From Pseudomonas moraviensis (GTDB lineage: Bacteria > Pseudomonadota > Gammaproteobacteria > Pseudomonadales > Pseudomonadaceae), in contig NZ_LT629788.1 of the NCBI RefSeq assembly GCF_900105805.1, positions 806,001 to 870,000 of the forward strand: a stretch of DNA of 64,000 nt, in the 5' to 3' direction. Made by a program: the position numbers and the translations under genes. The notes beneath the pieces were generated by a model, which had not been told where the DNA came from, made no database searches, and saw only the letters and a list, made by a program, of their open reading frames with translations. Shown here one piece after another: positions 30,593-39,127 of this stretch (position 1 is the stretch's first letter; every line of letters begins with the position of its first letter).

Positions 30593-31759
30593 ATGACTTT
30601 TTTTCACGGCGTCACGACCACGTCGGTCGACACTGGCGCGCGCACCATCTCGCTGCCGTCGTCCTCGATCATTGGTCTGTGCGACACCTTCAAACCTGGC
30701 GTTCTGGGCGGTGGTACGGCCAAGGCAGGCGAGCTGAAACTGATCACCACGGAGCGCGAAGCCATTGCCGCCTTCGGCGCTGATTCGGCGATCACCAAGG
30801 CCTGTCAGGCGATTTACGTCAAAGCCAAGGCGGTGATCGTCGCCATTGGTGTGCCCAAGCTGGAAGATGCCGCCCTGCAGACCTCAGCGATCATCGGCGG
30901 CGTTCTGGCCTCGGGTCAGCGCACCGGTTTGCAGGCGCTGCTCGACGGTAAAAGCCTGTTCAATGCGCAGCCGCGATTGTTGATTGCACCGGGTCATACC
31001 GCGACTCAGGCGGTCGCCACAGCGCTCGATAGCTTGGCGCAGAAACTGCGGGCAATCGGCATCATCGACGGCCCTGGCACCACCGACGAGGCCGCCATGG
31101 CCTTCGCCGATAACTTCGGCAGTCGCAACCTGTTCATGGTCGACCCGGGCGTTAAGTATTGGGACACCATCACCAGCAAGACCGTCGACGCGCCGGGTTC
31201 AGCTTGGGCGGCGGGCCTGTTCGCCTGGACGGATGCTGAATACGGGTTCTGGGCCTCGCCGTCGAACAAGGAGTTGACCGGCATCACCGGTACCGGCCGC
31301 GCGGTCGAGTACCTGGACGGCGACGAAACCTGTCGGGCCAACCTGCTCAACAACGCCAATATCACCACGATCATTCGCGATGACGGTTACCGCCTGTGGG
31401 GCAACCGCACGTTGTCGAGCGATCCGAAGTGGGCGTTTGTTACCCGCGTTCGCACGCTGTTCATCCTCATGGACGCGGTGCAGGCCGGGCACAAATGGGC
31501 GGTCGACCGCTCGATCACCAAAACCTACGTGACCGATGTCACCAACGGTCTCAACGCGTTCATGGCTGACCTCAAAGCCCAGGGCGCGATCATCAATTTT
31601 GAAGTGTTCCCCGACACCGAACTGAACACGGCCAGCCAGATCGCCCAGGGCAAGGTGTATTGGCGCATCCGTTTCACCGACGTGCCGCCGGCAGAAAACC
31701 CGAATTTCCTTTTCGAAGTCACCGATCAGTGGATGACCGAAGTGATTGAAGCAGCCTAA
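30593..31759 (+). CDS. contractile tail sheath protein (FI)
   Basis: A 388-aa P2 FI-type sheath: 'FFHGVTTTSVDTGARTISLP', 'SSIIGLCDTFKPG', 'PRLLIAPGHTATQAVATALD', and the C-terminal 'INFEVFPDTELNTASQIAQG' with 'VYWRIRFTDVPPAENPNF'. It forms the outer contracting layer of the tail, proving a myovirus morphology. It starts the sheath/tube operon. Confidence 0.95.
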   Translation: MTFFHGVTTTSVDTGARTISLPSSSIIGLCDTFKPGVLGGGTAKAGELKLITTEREAIAAFGADSAITKACQAIYVKAKAVIVAIGVPKLEDAALQTSAIIGGVLASGQRTGLQALLDGKSLFNAQPRLLIAPGHTATQAVATALDSLAQKLRAIGIIDGPGTTDEAAMAFADNFGSRNLFMVDPGVKYWDTITSKTVDAPGSAWAAGLFAWTDAEYGFWASPSNKELTGITGTGRAVEYLDGDETCRANLLNNANITTIIRDDGYRLWGNRTLSSDPKWAFVTRVRTLFILMDAVQAGHKWAVDRSITKTYVTDVTNGLNAFMADLKAQGAIINFEVFPDTELNTASQIAQGKVYWRIRFTDVPPAENPNFLFEVTDQWMTEVIEAA

Positions 31760-31772
31760 GGGGGCGTAACCA

Positions 31773-32276
31773 ATGATTCCTCAGACTTTGTACAACACCA
31801 ACCTGTTCGTCGACGGCGTGAACTTCTCCGGCGACGTGCCGAGCCTGACGCTGCCCAAGCTGACCACCAAGACTGACGAATATCGTGGGGGCGGCATGGC
31901 CGGCCCCATCGAGATGGATCAGGGGTTGGAGAAAATGGAAGCCTCGTTTGTCACCAAGGGCGTGCGCCGCGAGTCGCTCAAATACTTCGGCCTGGCTGAC
32001 GGCACCGCGTTCAACGCCACGTTCCGTGGTGCCTTCAAGGGCCAGAAGGGCGCGGTGACAGCGGTCGTTGCCACCCTGCGCGGTCGCCTCAAAGAGGTCG
32101 ATCTCGGTGACTGGAAGGCGGGTGATGCTGCCGAGATCAAACACGCCGTTGCGGTCACGTACTACAAGCTCGAAATCGACGGGCGCCTGATGTACGAAAT
32201 CGACATGGTCGCCGGCATTCAGGTGATCGACGGCAAAGACCAACTGCTCGAAGTGCGCAACGCGCTCGGCCTGTAA
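31773..32276 (+). CDS. major tail tube protein (FII)
   Basis: A 167-aa P2 FII-type inner tube protein: 'IPQTLYNTNLFVDGVNFSGD' at the start, 'LTLPKLTTKTDEYRGGGMAG' and the C-terminal 'LMYEIDMVAGIQVIDGKDQL'. It stacks to form the tube inside the sheath. It sits 13 nt after the sheath gene with GGGGCG upstream. Confidence 0.95.
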   Translation: MIPQTLYNTNLFVDGVNFSGDVPSLTLPKLTTKTDEYRGGGMAGPIEMDQGLEKMEASFVTKGVRRESLKYFGLADGTAFNATFRGAFKGQKGAVTAVVATLRGRLKEVDLGDWKAGDAAEIKHAVAVTYYKLEIDGRLMYEIDMVAGIQVIDGKDQLLEVRNALGL

Positions 32277-32289
32277 GGAATAGATCCAG

Positions 32290-32889
32290 ATGACTCAAGC
32301 AATCGCTCAAAACCTGCCGGCCTGGCTGTCGCTCAGCGCGCACGGCGCGGTCGTGACGCTGACCCGGCCAACCAAAGCCAACAGCATCGACGTCGAGACG
32401 TTGAACCTGCGCAACCCGACCGTGCGTGAAGTGCGCGCGGCTGATCGTGCTGCCAACGGCGATGATGAACAGCGCGAACTGATGCTGTTTGCCGGTCTCG
32501 CCGAAGTCGGACTGAAGGATCTGGAAGGCCTCAAGCTGACGGATTATCGCCGCGTGCAAACGGCGTATTCGCAGCTGGTACCGAAAACCGATTATTCGGA
32601 CTCGATGCCGGCATGGCTGTCGCTGACCACCGATCAGGTGCTGGTAACGCTGTCGTGCCCGAGCGAAATCAACGGCGTGACCGTCGACAAGTTGGTCTTG
32701 CGTTCACCGACCGTGGGCGACGTGCGAGCGGCCAACCGTGAGGTGGGTGGCGATGATGAGCAGCGCGAGCTGGTGTTGTTTGCTGCGTTGTCCGGCGCGT
32801 CGGTTGGGGATCTGGAGGGGCTGAAGCTGAAGGATTTTAACCGCTTACAGGCTGGCTATTTTCGCATGGACAACGACGACGGGCTTTAA
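32290..32889 (+). CDS. tail assembly chaperone E with duplicated domain
   Basis: A 199-aa P2 gpE-type protein, needed to assemble the tape measure and tube. It contains two tandem copies of the same ~90-residue domain: 'PAWLSLSAHGAVVTLTRPTK' ... 'LRNPTVREVRAADRAANGDD' and 'PAWLSLTTDQVLVTLSCPSE' ... 'LRSPTVGDVRAANREVGGDD', each ending 'DLEGLKL..(Y/F).R.Q..Y'. P2 gpE has one. The gene ends at CTT TAA C, a probable +1 frameshift site that leads into E'. Confidence 0.88.
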   Translation: MTQAIAQNLPAWLSLSAHGAVVTLTRPTKANSIDVETLNLRNPTVREVRAADRAANGDDEQRELMLFAGLAEVGLKDLEGLKLTDYRRVQTAYSQLVPKTDYSDSMPAWLSLTTDQVLVTLSCPSEINGVTVDKLVLRSPTVGDVRAANREVGGDDEQRELVLFAALSGASVGDLEGLKLKDFNRLQAGYFRMDNDDGL

Positions 32890-33001
32890 CCCCAGCGTGA
32901 TCAAGTCGGCGGCGAAACGTCTGGCGGCGGAAACCGGGTTTTCCGCCGCCGAGATCCAGTCGATGCCGTTCGCGGACATGGTGTGGTGGCTCACGGATTG
33001 A
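32290..33001 (+). CDS. E+E' frameshift fusion (predicted +1 at CTT TAA C)
   Basis: E' is encoded from 32888 to 33001 in the +1 frame and has no ATG, GTG or TTG start. Its product 'NPSVIKSAAKRLAAETGFS' then 'AAEIQSMPFADMVWWLTD' looks like the GpE' family C-terminus. The E stop context CTT-TAA-C (32884-32890) mimics the RF2 frameshift site CUU-UGA-C: slipping of the Leu tRNA from CUU to UUU puts AAC in frame. The predicted product joins 32290-32886 with 32888-33001. In P2 the equivalent shift is -1, so the direction here is unusual. Confidence 0.7.
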
Positions 33002-33039
33002 GCTGCCACCGGTAGTGCTGGGCACATGAGGGCCATGAC

Positions 33040-35658
33040 ATGGCAAACAAACTCGCCCTCGGGCTGGTGATCGGCGGTGCCGTCAGTTCCACGGTCGGCA
33101 CCGCGTTCAAGGATGTGACCGGGCGCATCAAGCGCCTCGAGGCAGAAGGCAACAAAGCGCGCGTGCTGCAGCGCACGATTGGCGACACCATCCGCCTGCG
33201 CGAAGAATGGAAAAAGGCTCACGAAACCGGCGCTGCCGGCGCGTCCAAATTGCTCAACCGTCTGAACTCGAACCTCGACAGCTTGAAAAAGCAGGGGGTC
33301 GAGGTCGGCCGGCTGGAAAAAGCCTATCGCTCGATGGGTCAGACGGCCAACAAAGCTGAGCTGAAAGCCAAGGGGCATCAGCAGATTGATTCCGGCGTGA
33401 AGGGCATGAAGGGCGCCGTCGGTGCGGCGGTGGTCGGTTTAGGTGCCATGGCGGTACCGACCAAAGTCAGCGCGGATTTTGGTGCCATTGTGCGTGACAT
33501 CGCGATCAAGGCCGGTATTGCCAACAAGCCGCAAGAGCAGGAGATGTCGCGCAAGATCATCAACACTTCACGCGACACCGGCATGGCGCGCAACGATGTT
33601 GCCGACGTGGTCAATCAGTTGGTCGGCGCCGGTATGGACCTGAGCAAGGCGCTGGAATACGCGCCTGTCGCGGCCAAGTTTGTCGTGGGGCAGGGATCCA
33701 GCGGTGTCGACACGGCGAAGATGATCAACGCCCTGGGGCAGAACGCCAAGATCACCGATCCCAAGCAGATGCAGCAGGCGCTGGAAGCGATCGCCTACCA
33801 AGGTCAGGCGGGCAGCTTTGAAGCGGCCGACATGGCCAAGTGGTTTCCGGAATTGCTGGCCAACATGGCCAGCAACGGCATCACCGGCCTGGATGCAGTG
33901 ACGCAATTGGGCGCCATGCTGCAGGTCCAGATGAAGCAGGCCGGCAGTTCGGACGAAGCGGCCAACAACCTGAAAAACTGGATGGGCAAAATCGGCTCGA
34001 CCGATACGGTCAAGGCCTACGAAAAAGCCGGGATTGATTACAAGGGGTCGATGCAGACCGGTTTGCAAAACGGTATGTCGACGCTTGAGACCAGCATGGC
34101 GCTGGCTCAGAAGTACATTCAGGCGACCGATCCGGCGCGTGCGGCGAAAATGGCCGAGGCCACGGCAAAGATCAGTGAGCAGGCCGATCCAGAAAAGGCC
34201 AAGGCCATGATGGCCTCGCTGGAAGAATCCCTGCGCACTGGCGATCTGTTCGCCGACATGCAGGTCAAGGCCGCACTGTCGGCCTACATGCAGAACAAGG
34301 CGCTGTACAGCCAGCTCAAAAACGATTCGCGTGACGCAACCGGGATCCTCGACAAGAACCTCGCCGAGCGGCGTGAGTCGTCATCGCAGAAATGGGCGGA
34401 AATGGCCCAGTCGATGGATGACGCCATGCGCAGCATCGGCGATGCGCTGCGCCCGGTGACGGACACCGTGGCCGAGTCGTTGACCAAGGTTACCAAAGGC
34501 ATTACGTCGCTGACGGATGGCGCGCCCGGGGTGGTTGCCGGTATCGCCACGGTCGGAGCGGGGCTGATCGCCTTAAAAGGCATCTTCAGCACGATCAAGA
34601 TCAGTAAGGGGCTGCTAAACCTTGCGCGTGGGTCGCGCGGTGGCAGGAATGGGAGCGAAGCCCTAAATAAAAACCCCGGAGAACTTGATCTGGTAGCGAC
34701 TGGCCTGGATGTTGTTTCGCTGGTTAAGGACGCGGCAACAGGCGGTGGCCTTGGTACTGACAGTGGTGCAGGTGACGACGGCGTCAAGAAGGTCTTCGTC
34801 GTCAATGCCGGCGCTATGGGCGGCGGTGTGGATGCGTCGGGCGAATCGCGTCGACGTGGGCGTGGGTCAAGTCGAAGCGCTCGGCGCCGGTCGTTGCCGA
34901 GTTCGAGAGGTCCTCGCCCATCTGTGCCTCGTCCACCTGTTTCGGTCCCATTGTCATCTGCCCCTTCCGTTCCAAGTGGGGCATTGTCCAAGCTCAGCGT
35001 CGTCGCAGGAACCGTCGGTAAGGTCGGCAAGGTAGCCAAGGTCATTCCCGGTGGCACGCTGCTGGAGTCCGGCGCGATGGCTTTTGAAACCTTTCAAAAC
35101 GCCAAGACCAAGGACGAAAAAGCCGAAGGGTACGGTTCGGCCGCCGGCAACCTGGCTGGCACCATGGCCGGTGCAGCAGCAGGCGCCGCCATCGGTTCGG
35201 TGGTGCCGATCATCGGCACTGCGATCGGCGGCATGATCGGCGCTTACCTGGGCAGTCAGGGCGGTGCGGCGCTGGGCGGGTCGTTGGGTAAGTCGCTGTT
35301 CGGCGGTGAGGATGAAAAGCCCGAGCAAACGGCAAAGGCGCCGGTACCGGCTACGCCGCTCATGCTGATGTCAGCGGCGCAGCAAGGCCCGGTGCTGGGG
35401 GATGTCACGCGCTCGATGGCGGTGACGGCACCGCTCAAGTCGGCGACGCTGGCCATCCAGCCCAAGGAGGCGGCGAAGCCGGAGCCGGCCAAGGTGGATC
35501 AGCAGTTTCAGTATTCGCTGAGCATGCCGGTCACGGTGCAGGGGGATGTCAAAGACCCTCAGCGCCTCGCGCAGGATCTCATGCCGCACATGCAGCGAAT
35601 GATGGCGGACGCGGCGAAGACTAACGCTGCCAAGCTGTACGACGAACCCCATGTTTAA
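33040..35658 (+). CDS. tail tape measure protein (T)
   Basis: The 872-aa length-determining tail protein. The N-terminal coiled coil covers about residues 25-110. 'GAIVRDIAIKAGIANKPQEQ' and 'DTGMARNDVADVVNQLVGAG' mark the TP901/P2 T-type conserved domain (~155-205). A hydrophobic stretch lies at ~490-510, an Arg/Ser/Pro-rich linker at ~600-650, and a glycine-zipper helix 'GAAAGAAIGSVVPIIGTAIG' at ~705-735 that may insert in the host membrane during DNA entry. About 2.6 kb, so the tail should be roughly P2-like in length. Confidence 0.93.
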   Translation: MANKLALGLVIGGAVSSTVGTAFKDVTGRIKRLEAEGNKARVLQRTIGDTIRLREEWKKAHETGAAGASKLLNRLNSNLDSLKKQGVEVGRLEKAYRSMGQTANKAELKAKGHQQIDSGVKGMKGAVGAAVVGLGAMAVPTKVSADFGAIVRDIAIKAGIANKPQEQEMSRKIINTSRDTGMARNDVADVVNQLVGAGMDLSKALEYAPVAAKFVVGQGSSGVDTAKMINALGQNAKITDPKQMQQALEAIAYQGQAGSFEAADMAKWFPELLANMASNGITGLDAVTQLGAMLQVQMKQAGSSDEAANNLKNWMGKIGSTDTVKAYEKAGIDYKGSMQTGLQNGMSTLETSMALAQKYIQATDPARAAKMAEATAKISEQADPEKAKAMMASLEESLRTGDLFADMQVKAALSAYMQNKALYSQLKNDSRDATGILDKNLAERRESSSQKWAEMAQSMDDAMRSIGDALRPVTDTVAESLTKVTKGITSLTDGAPGVVAGIATVGAGLIALKGIFSTIKISKGLLNLARGSRGGRNGSEALNKNPGELDLVATGLDVVSLVKDAATGGGLGTDSGAGDDGVKKVFVVNAGAMGGGVDASGESRRRGRGSSRSARRRSLPSSRGPRPSVPRPPVSVPLSSAPSVPSGALSKLSVVAGTVGKVGKVAKVIPGGTLLESGAMAFETFQNAKTKDEKAEGYGSAAGNLAGTMAGAAAGAAIGSVVPIIGTAIGGMIGAYLGSQGGAALGGSLGKSLFGGEDEKPEQTAKAPVPATPLMLMSAAQQGPVLGDVTRSMAVTAPLKSATLAIQPKEAAKPEPAKVDQQFQYSLSMPVTVQGDVKDPQRLAQDLMPHMQRMMADAAKTNAAKLYDEPHV

Positions 35659-35667
35659 GGAGGTTTC

Positions 35668-36513
35668 ATGGCTTACATGGAGCAGATGCAATCGAGCCTG
35701 AAGTATCTGGTCGAGGCAGCGGAAACCGGGCGGCGCAGTGCTGACGGCATGCTGACCCCGGTCAATGGCGCGATCCGCGAACTGACTGGCGCCGCGTCCG
35801 AGCTGGAGAACATCCCGTTTGTTGGTCCGGCCATCGGCGCCAAACTGCAGCGGGTGATGCGCGGCGTCGACGCGGCTCAGGCCAAGGTCGGGCAGGTGGT
35901 GGCCGTGTACGGCCGCGCCACACGCGCAGCCGCCGAGGTGCAGGATCGGCTGGGCACGTTGAAGGAACAGGCGGATAAGGCGGCCACGGCGATCAACAAC
36001 GTCGCCGGTAAGGTCAGCCCGTCGCTGGCCAACATCGTGCCCACCAGTTCCTTTGCCGTGGAGGCCACGCCGGCGCCGGAGGCGGTGAAGCCGTTCCCGC
36101 ATCTGATGATCATTCAGCCGCGCGATCCGAAAACTGAGCCGTACTACTTCAACCTGGACACCGCAGCTTTCGACGAGCTGAGCCGTTCGACCGAATTCCG
36201 CTGGGCTTCGCAGGAGCGGCTGACGCGCCGGCCGGCGAAGCAGGCCATCGGTATGGGCGATGAAAAGTTGACGCTCAAGGGCACGATCTATCCGGGCTTC
36301 AAGGGCGGTTTAAAGCAGCTCGACACGCTGCGTTCCATTGGTGCCAGGCTACAGCCGCTGACCCTGACCACGGGTTATGGCGAGGTGATCGGAACGTGGT
36401 GCCTGAAAAACATCAACGAGGAACAGTCCGCGCTGCTGCACGGCGGGATTGCTCGAAAACAGGGGTTCACTTTGGAGTTCGAGCGCTATGGCGACGACAT
36501 GCAGAACGTCTGA
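35668..36513 (+). CDS. tail protein U with N-terminal extension
   Basis: A 281-aa protein. The last ~140 residues match P2 gpU ('FPHLMIIQPRDPKTEPYYF', 'RLTRRPAKQAIGMGDEKLTL', 'GTIYPGFKGGLKQLDTLRSI'), a tail completion protein. The first ~130 residues are an Ala-rich helical region ('TRAAAEVQDRLGTLKEQADK') not present in P2 gpU, so this looks like a domain fusion. RBS AAGGAGG precedes the ATG; the end overlaps gene X. Confidence 0.85.
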   Translation: MAYMEQMQSSLKYLVEAAETGRRSADGMLTPVNGAIRELTGAASELENIPFVGPAIGAKLQRVMRGVDAAQAKVGQVVAVYGRATRAAAEVQDRLGTLKEQADKAATAINNVAGKVSPSLANIVPTSSFAVEATPAPEAVKPFPHLMIIQPRDPKTEPYYFNLDTAAFDELSRSTEFRWASQERLTRRPAKQAIGMGDEKLTLKGTIYPGFKGGLKQLDTLRSIGARLQPLTLTTGYGEVIGTWCLKNINEEQSALLHGGIARKQGFTLEFERYGDDMQNV

Positions 36514-36694
36514 TGGTGACATGCTCGATGTCATTTGCAACAACGTTTACGGCCATCTGAATGGAAGCGTCGAGGCCGTGCTCGATGCCAATCAGGGGTT
36601 GGCTGATGAGCCTCAGCCGTTCCGGTTGGGCGTGATCATCGTCCTGCCGGATCTGCCCAGCCCGACCAATGAAGGTGTCAGCTTGTGGGATTGA
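36488..36694 (+). CDS. tail protein X (LysM-like)
   Basis: A 68-aa P2 gpX-type protein: 'SDGDMLDVICNNVYGHLNGS' then 'VEAVLDANQGLADEPQPF' and the terminal 'GVSLWD'. It has the short LysM-like fold that tethers baseplate proteins. The ATG at 36488 lies inside the end of gene U and gives the correct family N-terminus; the frame has an earlier start that is less likely. Confidence 0.85.
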   Translation: MATTCRTSDGDMLDVICNNVYGHLNGSVEAVLDANQGLADEPQPFRLGVIIVLPDLPSPTNEGVSLWD

Positions 36695-36756
36695 CCCGGG
36701 GCGATGCCTTCGCCGGCGCCGCGTCGCGTTACGCGTAACGACACCTTGTTTTTCTG

Positions 36757-36778
36757 GCCCGCCTTGTGCGGGTTTTTT
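36757..36778 (+). terminator. attenuator-like hairpin before gene D
   Basis: CCCGC-CTTGT-GCGGG followed by six T, then ATTGGAAAAAACC and the ATG of gene D. It also has a preceding palindrome-like TTACGCGTAA (36729-36738), repeated at 30521-30531 before the sheath gene. Confidence 0.6.
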
Positions 36779-36791
36779 ATTGGAAAAAACC

Positions 36792-37841
36792 ATGACTCCG
36801 ATGTTTCGCATTGTCGCCGATGGCGCCGATGTCACGGCCAAGATCAATGATCGGTTGTTGTTGCTGCGTACCTCTGACAAGCCGGGCATGGAGTCCGACG
36901 AGTTTGAGTTGCGTATCGACGACCGTGATGGGCAAGTGCAATTGCCACGGCGTGGCAGCTCAATCGAGATCTACCTGGGCTATGCCGAAACGACCTTGAC
37001 GCGTATGGGCAGTTACACCGTCGACACGGTCGAAGTGTCAGGCCCGCCGGACACGATCGTGATCAAGGGCAAGGCCAGCGACATGCGGGGCAGTGGCAAG
37101 ACCATCCGCAGCGGAAGCTGGGAGGACGTGCCGCTGTCGAAGATCGTGGCTGACGTCGCCGCGCGCAATGGCTGGCAACCGGGGTGTCCGGTATCGACCA
37201 AGGTCGCCCGCGTCGACCAGCTCAACGAGTCCGATTTTAATTTCATCACCCGTCTGGCCAAGCAATACGACTGCACAGCCAAGGTCGCCGACAGCAAGCT
37301 ATTGGTGATGCCGCGCCAAGGTGGCCAGACTGCCAGCGGCAAGGCGTTCGGCGCCATCACACTGACCCGCCGCGACCTCAGCCGCTGGCAATTCAGTCTC
37401 GGTGATCGCAACTCACACAAGGCAGTCGCCACCAAGCATCAGAACAAGAAGGACGGCAAGCTGGCGGTGGTCACCATCGACAATGATGACGCTCCGGACG
37501 GCCTGCCGGCATTGCATACCGACCGCCATATCTACCCAGATAAGGGCGCTGCTGAAGCGGCGGCCAAGGCCCGTCTTTCGGCGTTCAACCGCTCGACCGC
37601 CGATGTGCGGCTTGAGATGCCCGGCCGGACGGACATCTTCGCCGAGCGTCCCATCATCGCTCAGGGTTTCAAGGCCGGGCTTGATGGTGAATACCTGGCG
37701 GATTCGGTCGAGCAGGTGTTCACCCAGTCTGGCTGGTCGACCACGGTCGAATGCAATGCCGGCAAAGCAGGTAAATCCAAGGGCAAGAAAAAGAAAGGGC
37801 CGAAATCACCCCTCAAGGTAGTGAACATCGAGAAACAATAA
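36792..37841 (+). CDS. late control/baseplate hub protein D
   Basis: A 349-aa P2 gpD-type hub protein, the base of the spike: 'FRIVADGADVTAKINDRLLL' with 'SDEFELRIDDRDGQVQLPRR', 'GYAETTLTRMGSYTVDTVEV' and 'NESDFNFITRLAKQYDCTAK' (the VgrG-like gp27 part). The Lys-rich tail (KSKGKKKKGPKS) is unusual. The ATG at 36792 follows the hairpin; an earlier in-frame start would run through it. Confidence 0.93.
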   Translation: MTPMFRIVADGADVTAKINDRLLLLRTSDKPGMESDEFELRIDDRDGQVQLPRRGSSIEIYLGYAETTLTRMGSYTVDTVEVSGPPDTIVIKGKASDMRGSGKTIRSGSWEDVPLSKIVADVAARNGWQPGCPVSTKVARVDQLNESDFNFITRLAKQYDCTAKVADSKLLVMPRQGGQTASGKAFGAITLTRRDLSRWQFSLGDRNSHKAVATKHQNKKDGKLAVVTIDNDDAPDGLPALHTDRHIYPDKGAAEAAAKARLSAFNRSTADVRLEMPGRTDIFAERPIIAQGFKAGLDGEYLADSVEQVFTQSGWSTTVECNAGKAGKSKGKKKKGPKSPLKVVNIEKQ

Positions 37842-37889
37842 CCGCATCCCATCGCCGCCTGAGTGCGGTTTTTTACGTCTGGAGTTTGT

Positions 37890-38453
37890 ATGTCCATCAC
37901 TGAACAACAGCTGCAAAGCATCATGCCTAACGCCCGCCGCCAAGCGGGCGTTTTTGTATCCGCCCTCAACGCAGCCATGGCCCACCGGCAGATCAACACG
38001 CCGAAACGTCAAGCCGCGTTTCTGGCGCAAGTCGGTCACGAGTCGGGTCAGCTGCAGTACGTCCGGGAACTGGGCGGCGACCAGTACCTGAGCAAATACG
38101 ACACCGGCAACCTGGCTGCGAAACTGGGCAACACACTGGCAGCGGATGGTGATGGCCAGCGCTATCGCGGTCGCGGCCTGATCCAGGTCACTGGCCACGA
38201 CAACTACCTACGCTGCAGCTTGGCGCTGTTCGGCGATGAGCGATTGCTGCGTACGCCTGAACTGCTGGAGCTGCCGCAGTGGGCCGCCGAGTCGGCCGCA
38301 TGGTTCTGGTCAGTGAATGGGCTGAACGCGCTGGCCGATCAAAACGAATTCAACACGATCACCCGCAGGATCAACGGCGGCCTGAATGGCCTGCAGGATC
38401 GGCTGGAGTTGTGGGGGCGGGCGAGGGCGGTGCTATGCGTCTCGGCGAACTGA
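37890..38453 (+). CDS. GH19 endolysin (chitinase-like muramidase)
   Basis: A 187-aa peptidoglycan hydrolase of glycoside hydrolase family 19. 'RQAAFLAQVGHESGQLQYVR' holds the first catalytic Glu, followed by 'GDGQRYRGRGLIQVTGHDNY' and 'AAESAAWFW'. It has no signal peptide, so release depends on the holin. The ATG at 37890 has GGAG 5-9 nt upstream. An intrinsic-terminator-like hairpin lies inside the first 25 codons (37929-37955). Confidence 0.93.
   Translation: MSITEQQLQSIMPNARRQAGVFVSALNAAMAHRQINTPKRQAAFLAQVGHESGQLQYVRELGGDQYLSKYDTGNLAAKLGNTLAADGDGQRYRGRGLIQVTGHDNYLRCSLALFGDERLLRTPELLELPQWAAESAAWFWSVNGLNALADQNEFNTITRRINGGLNGLQDRLELWGRARAVLCVSAN
37929..37955 (+). terminator. terminator-like hairpin within the endolysin gene
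   Basis: AACGCCCGC, a 6-nt loop (CGCCAA) and GCGGGCGTT followed by TTT. It is a 9-bp GC-rich stem with five T, located at codons ~14-22 of the endolysin. Confidence 0.6.
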
Positions 38454-38977
38454 TCCCGGCGCCGTATCGGTTGCTGGCGAAAGGAGTGCTGCTGGTCGTC
38501 TTGGTCGGTGGTTCTGCGTCCATTACCTGGCAAATACAGGATTGGCGCTACGGCAAACAGCTCGCAGAGCAGGCCCGACTCCACACTGAAACCCTCAACC
38601 AACTGAATGTGGCCTCGGCCGCACAGCAGCGTGCCGAACAGGACAAACGCCTCGCGCTCGAGCAGCGCCTGGCCACCAGCGAACAGACCCATTATCGAGC
38701 CTTGAGCGATGTCCAACGTGATCAAGGTCGCCTGCGCGACCGCCTTGCCACTGCTGATCTGCGCCTGTCAGTCCTACTCGATGCCACCACCGGCGCCGGC
38801 AACGGATCGGTGTCAGCCACCACCGCCACCGGCGGCGTGGTTCATGGCCCCACAAGAGCCGAACTTGACCCAGCGCATGCTCAACGAATTATCGGCGTCA
38901 CCGATGACGGCGACCGGGGGCTGATTGCCCTCGCGGCCTGTCAGGCATACGCCAAAGAAGTTTCAACACCGAAGTGA
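38435..38977 (+). CDS. i-spanin (Rz-like)
   Basis: A 180-aa inner-membrane lysis protein: one N-terminal transmembrane helix ('LLAKGVLLVVLVGGSASITW', ~residues 13-32) followed by a long periplasmic coiled coil ('QRAEQDKRLALEQRLATSEQ'). With Rz1 it would fuse inner and outer membranes at lysis. It overlaps the endolysin end by 19 nt and contains the Rz1 gene in another frame. Confidence 0.9.
   Translation: MRLGELIPAPYRLLAKGVLLVVLVGGSASITWQIQDWRYGKQLAEQARLHTETLNQLNVASAAQQRAEQDKRLALEQRLATSEQTHYRALSDVQRDQGRLRDRLATADLRLSVLLDATTGAGNGSVSATTATGGVVHGPTRAELDPAHAQRIIGVTDDGDRGLIALAACQAYAKEVSTPK
38709..38924 (+). CDS. o-spanin (Rz1-like) lipoprotein, embedded in Rz
   Basis: A 71-aa protein read in the +1 frame wholly inside the Rz gene. 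It has a lipoprotein signal (lipobox 'LICAC', Cys20) and a Pro-rich mature part ('SMPPPAPATDRCQPPPPPAA'), the standard Rz1 signature. It would be anchored in the outer membrane and bind the Rz C-terminus. Confidence 0.9.
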   Translation: MSNVIKVACATALPLLICACQSYSMPPPAPATDRCQPPPPPAAWFMAPQEPNLTQRMLNELSASPMTATGG

Positions 38978-39127
38978 AAAAGAGCGGCCGTTCCAGATGC
39001 GTCAACATCCGGATCGACCGCCGTCCCTGCAGATTGTCCCTGCAAGTCCAGCCAAGGCTCTTGCTCCGTGCACAAAGCGCGGCGAGCCTAGCACCTGTTT
39101 ATCCATACAGTAAAGGTCTTGCTTTTT

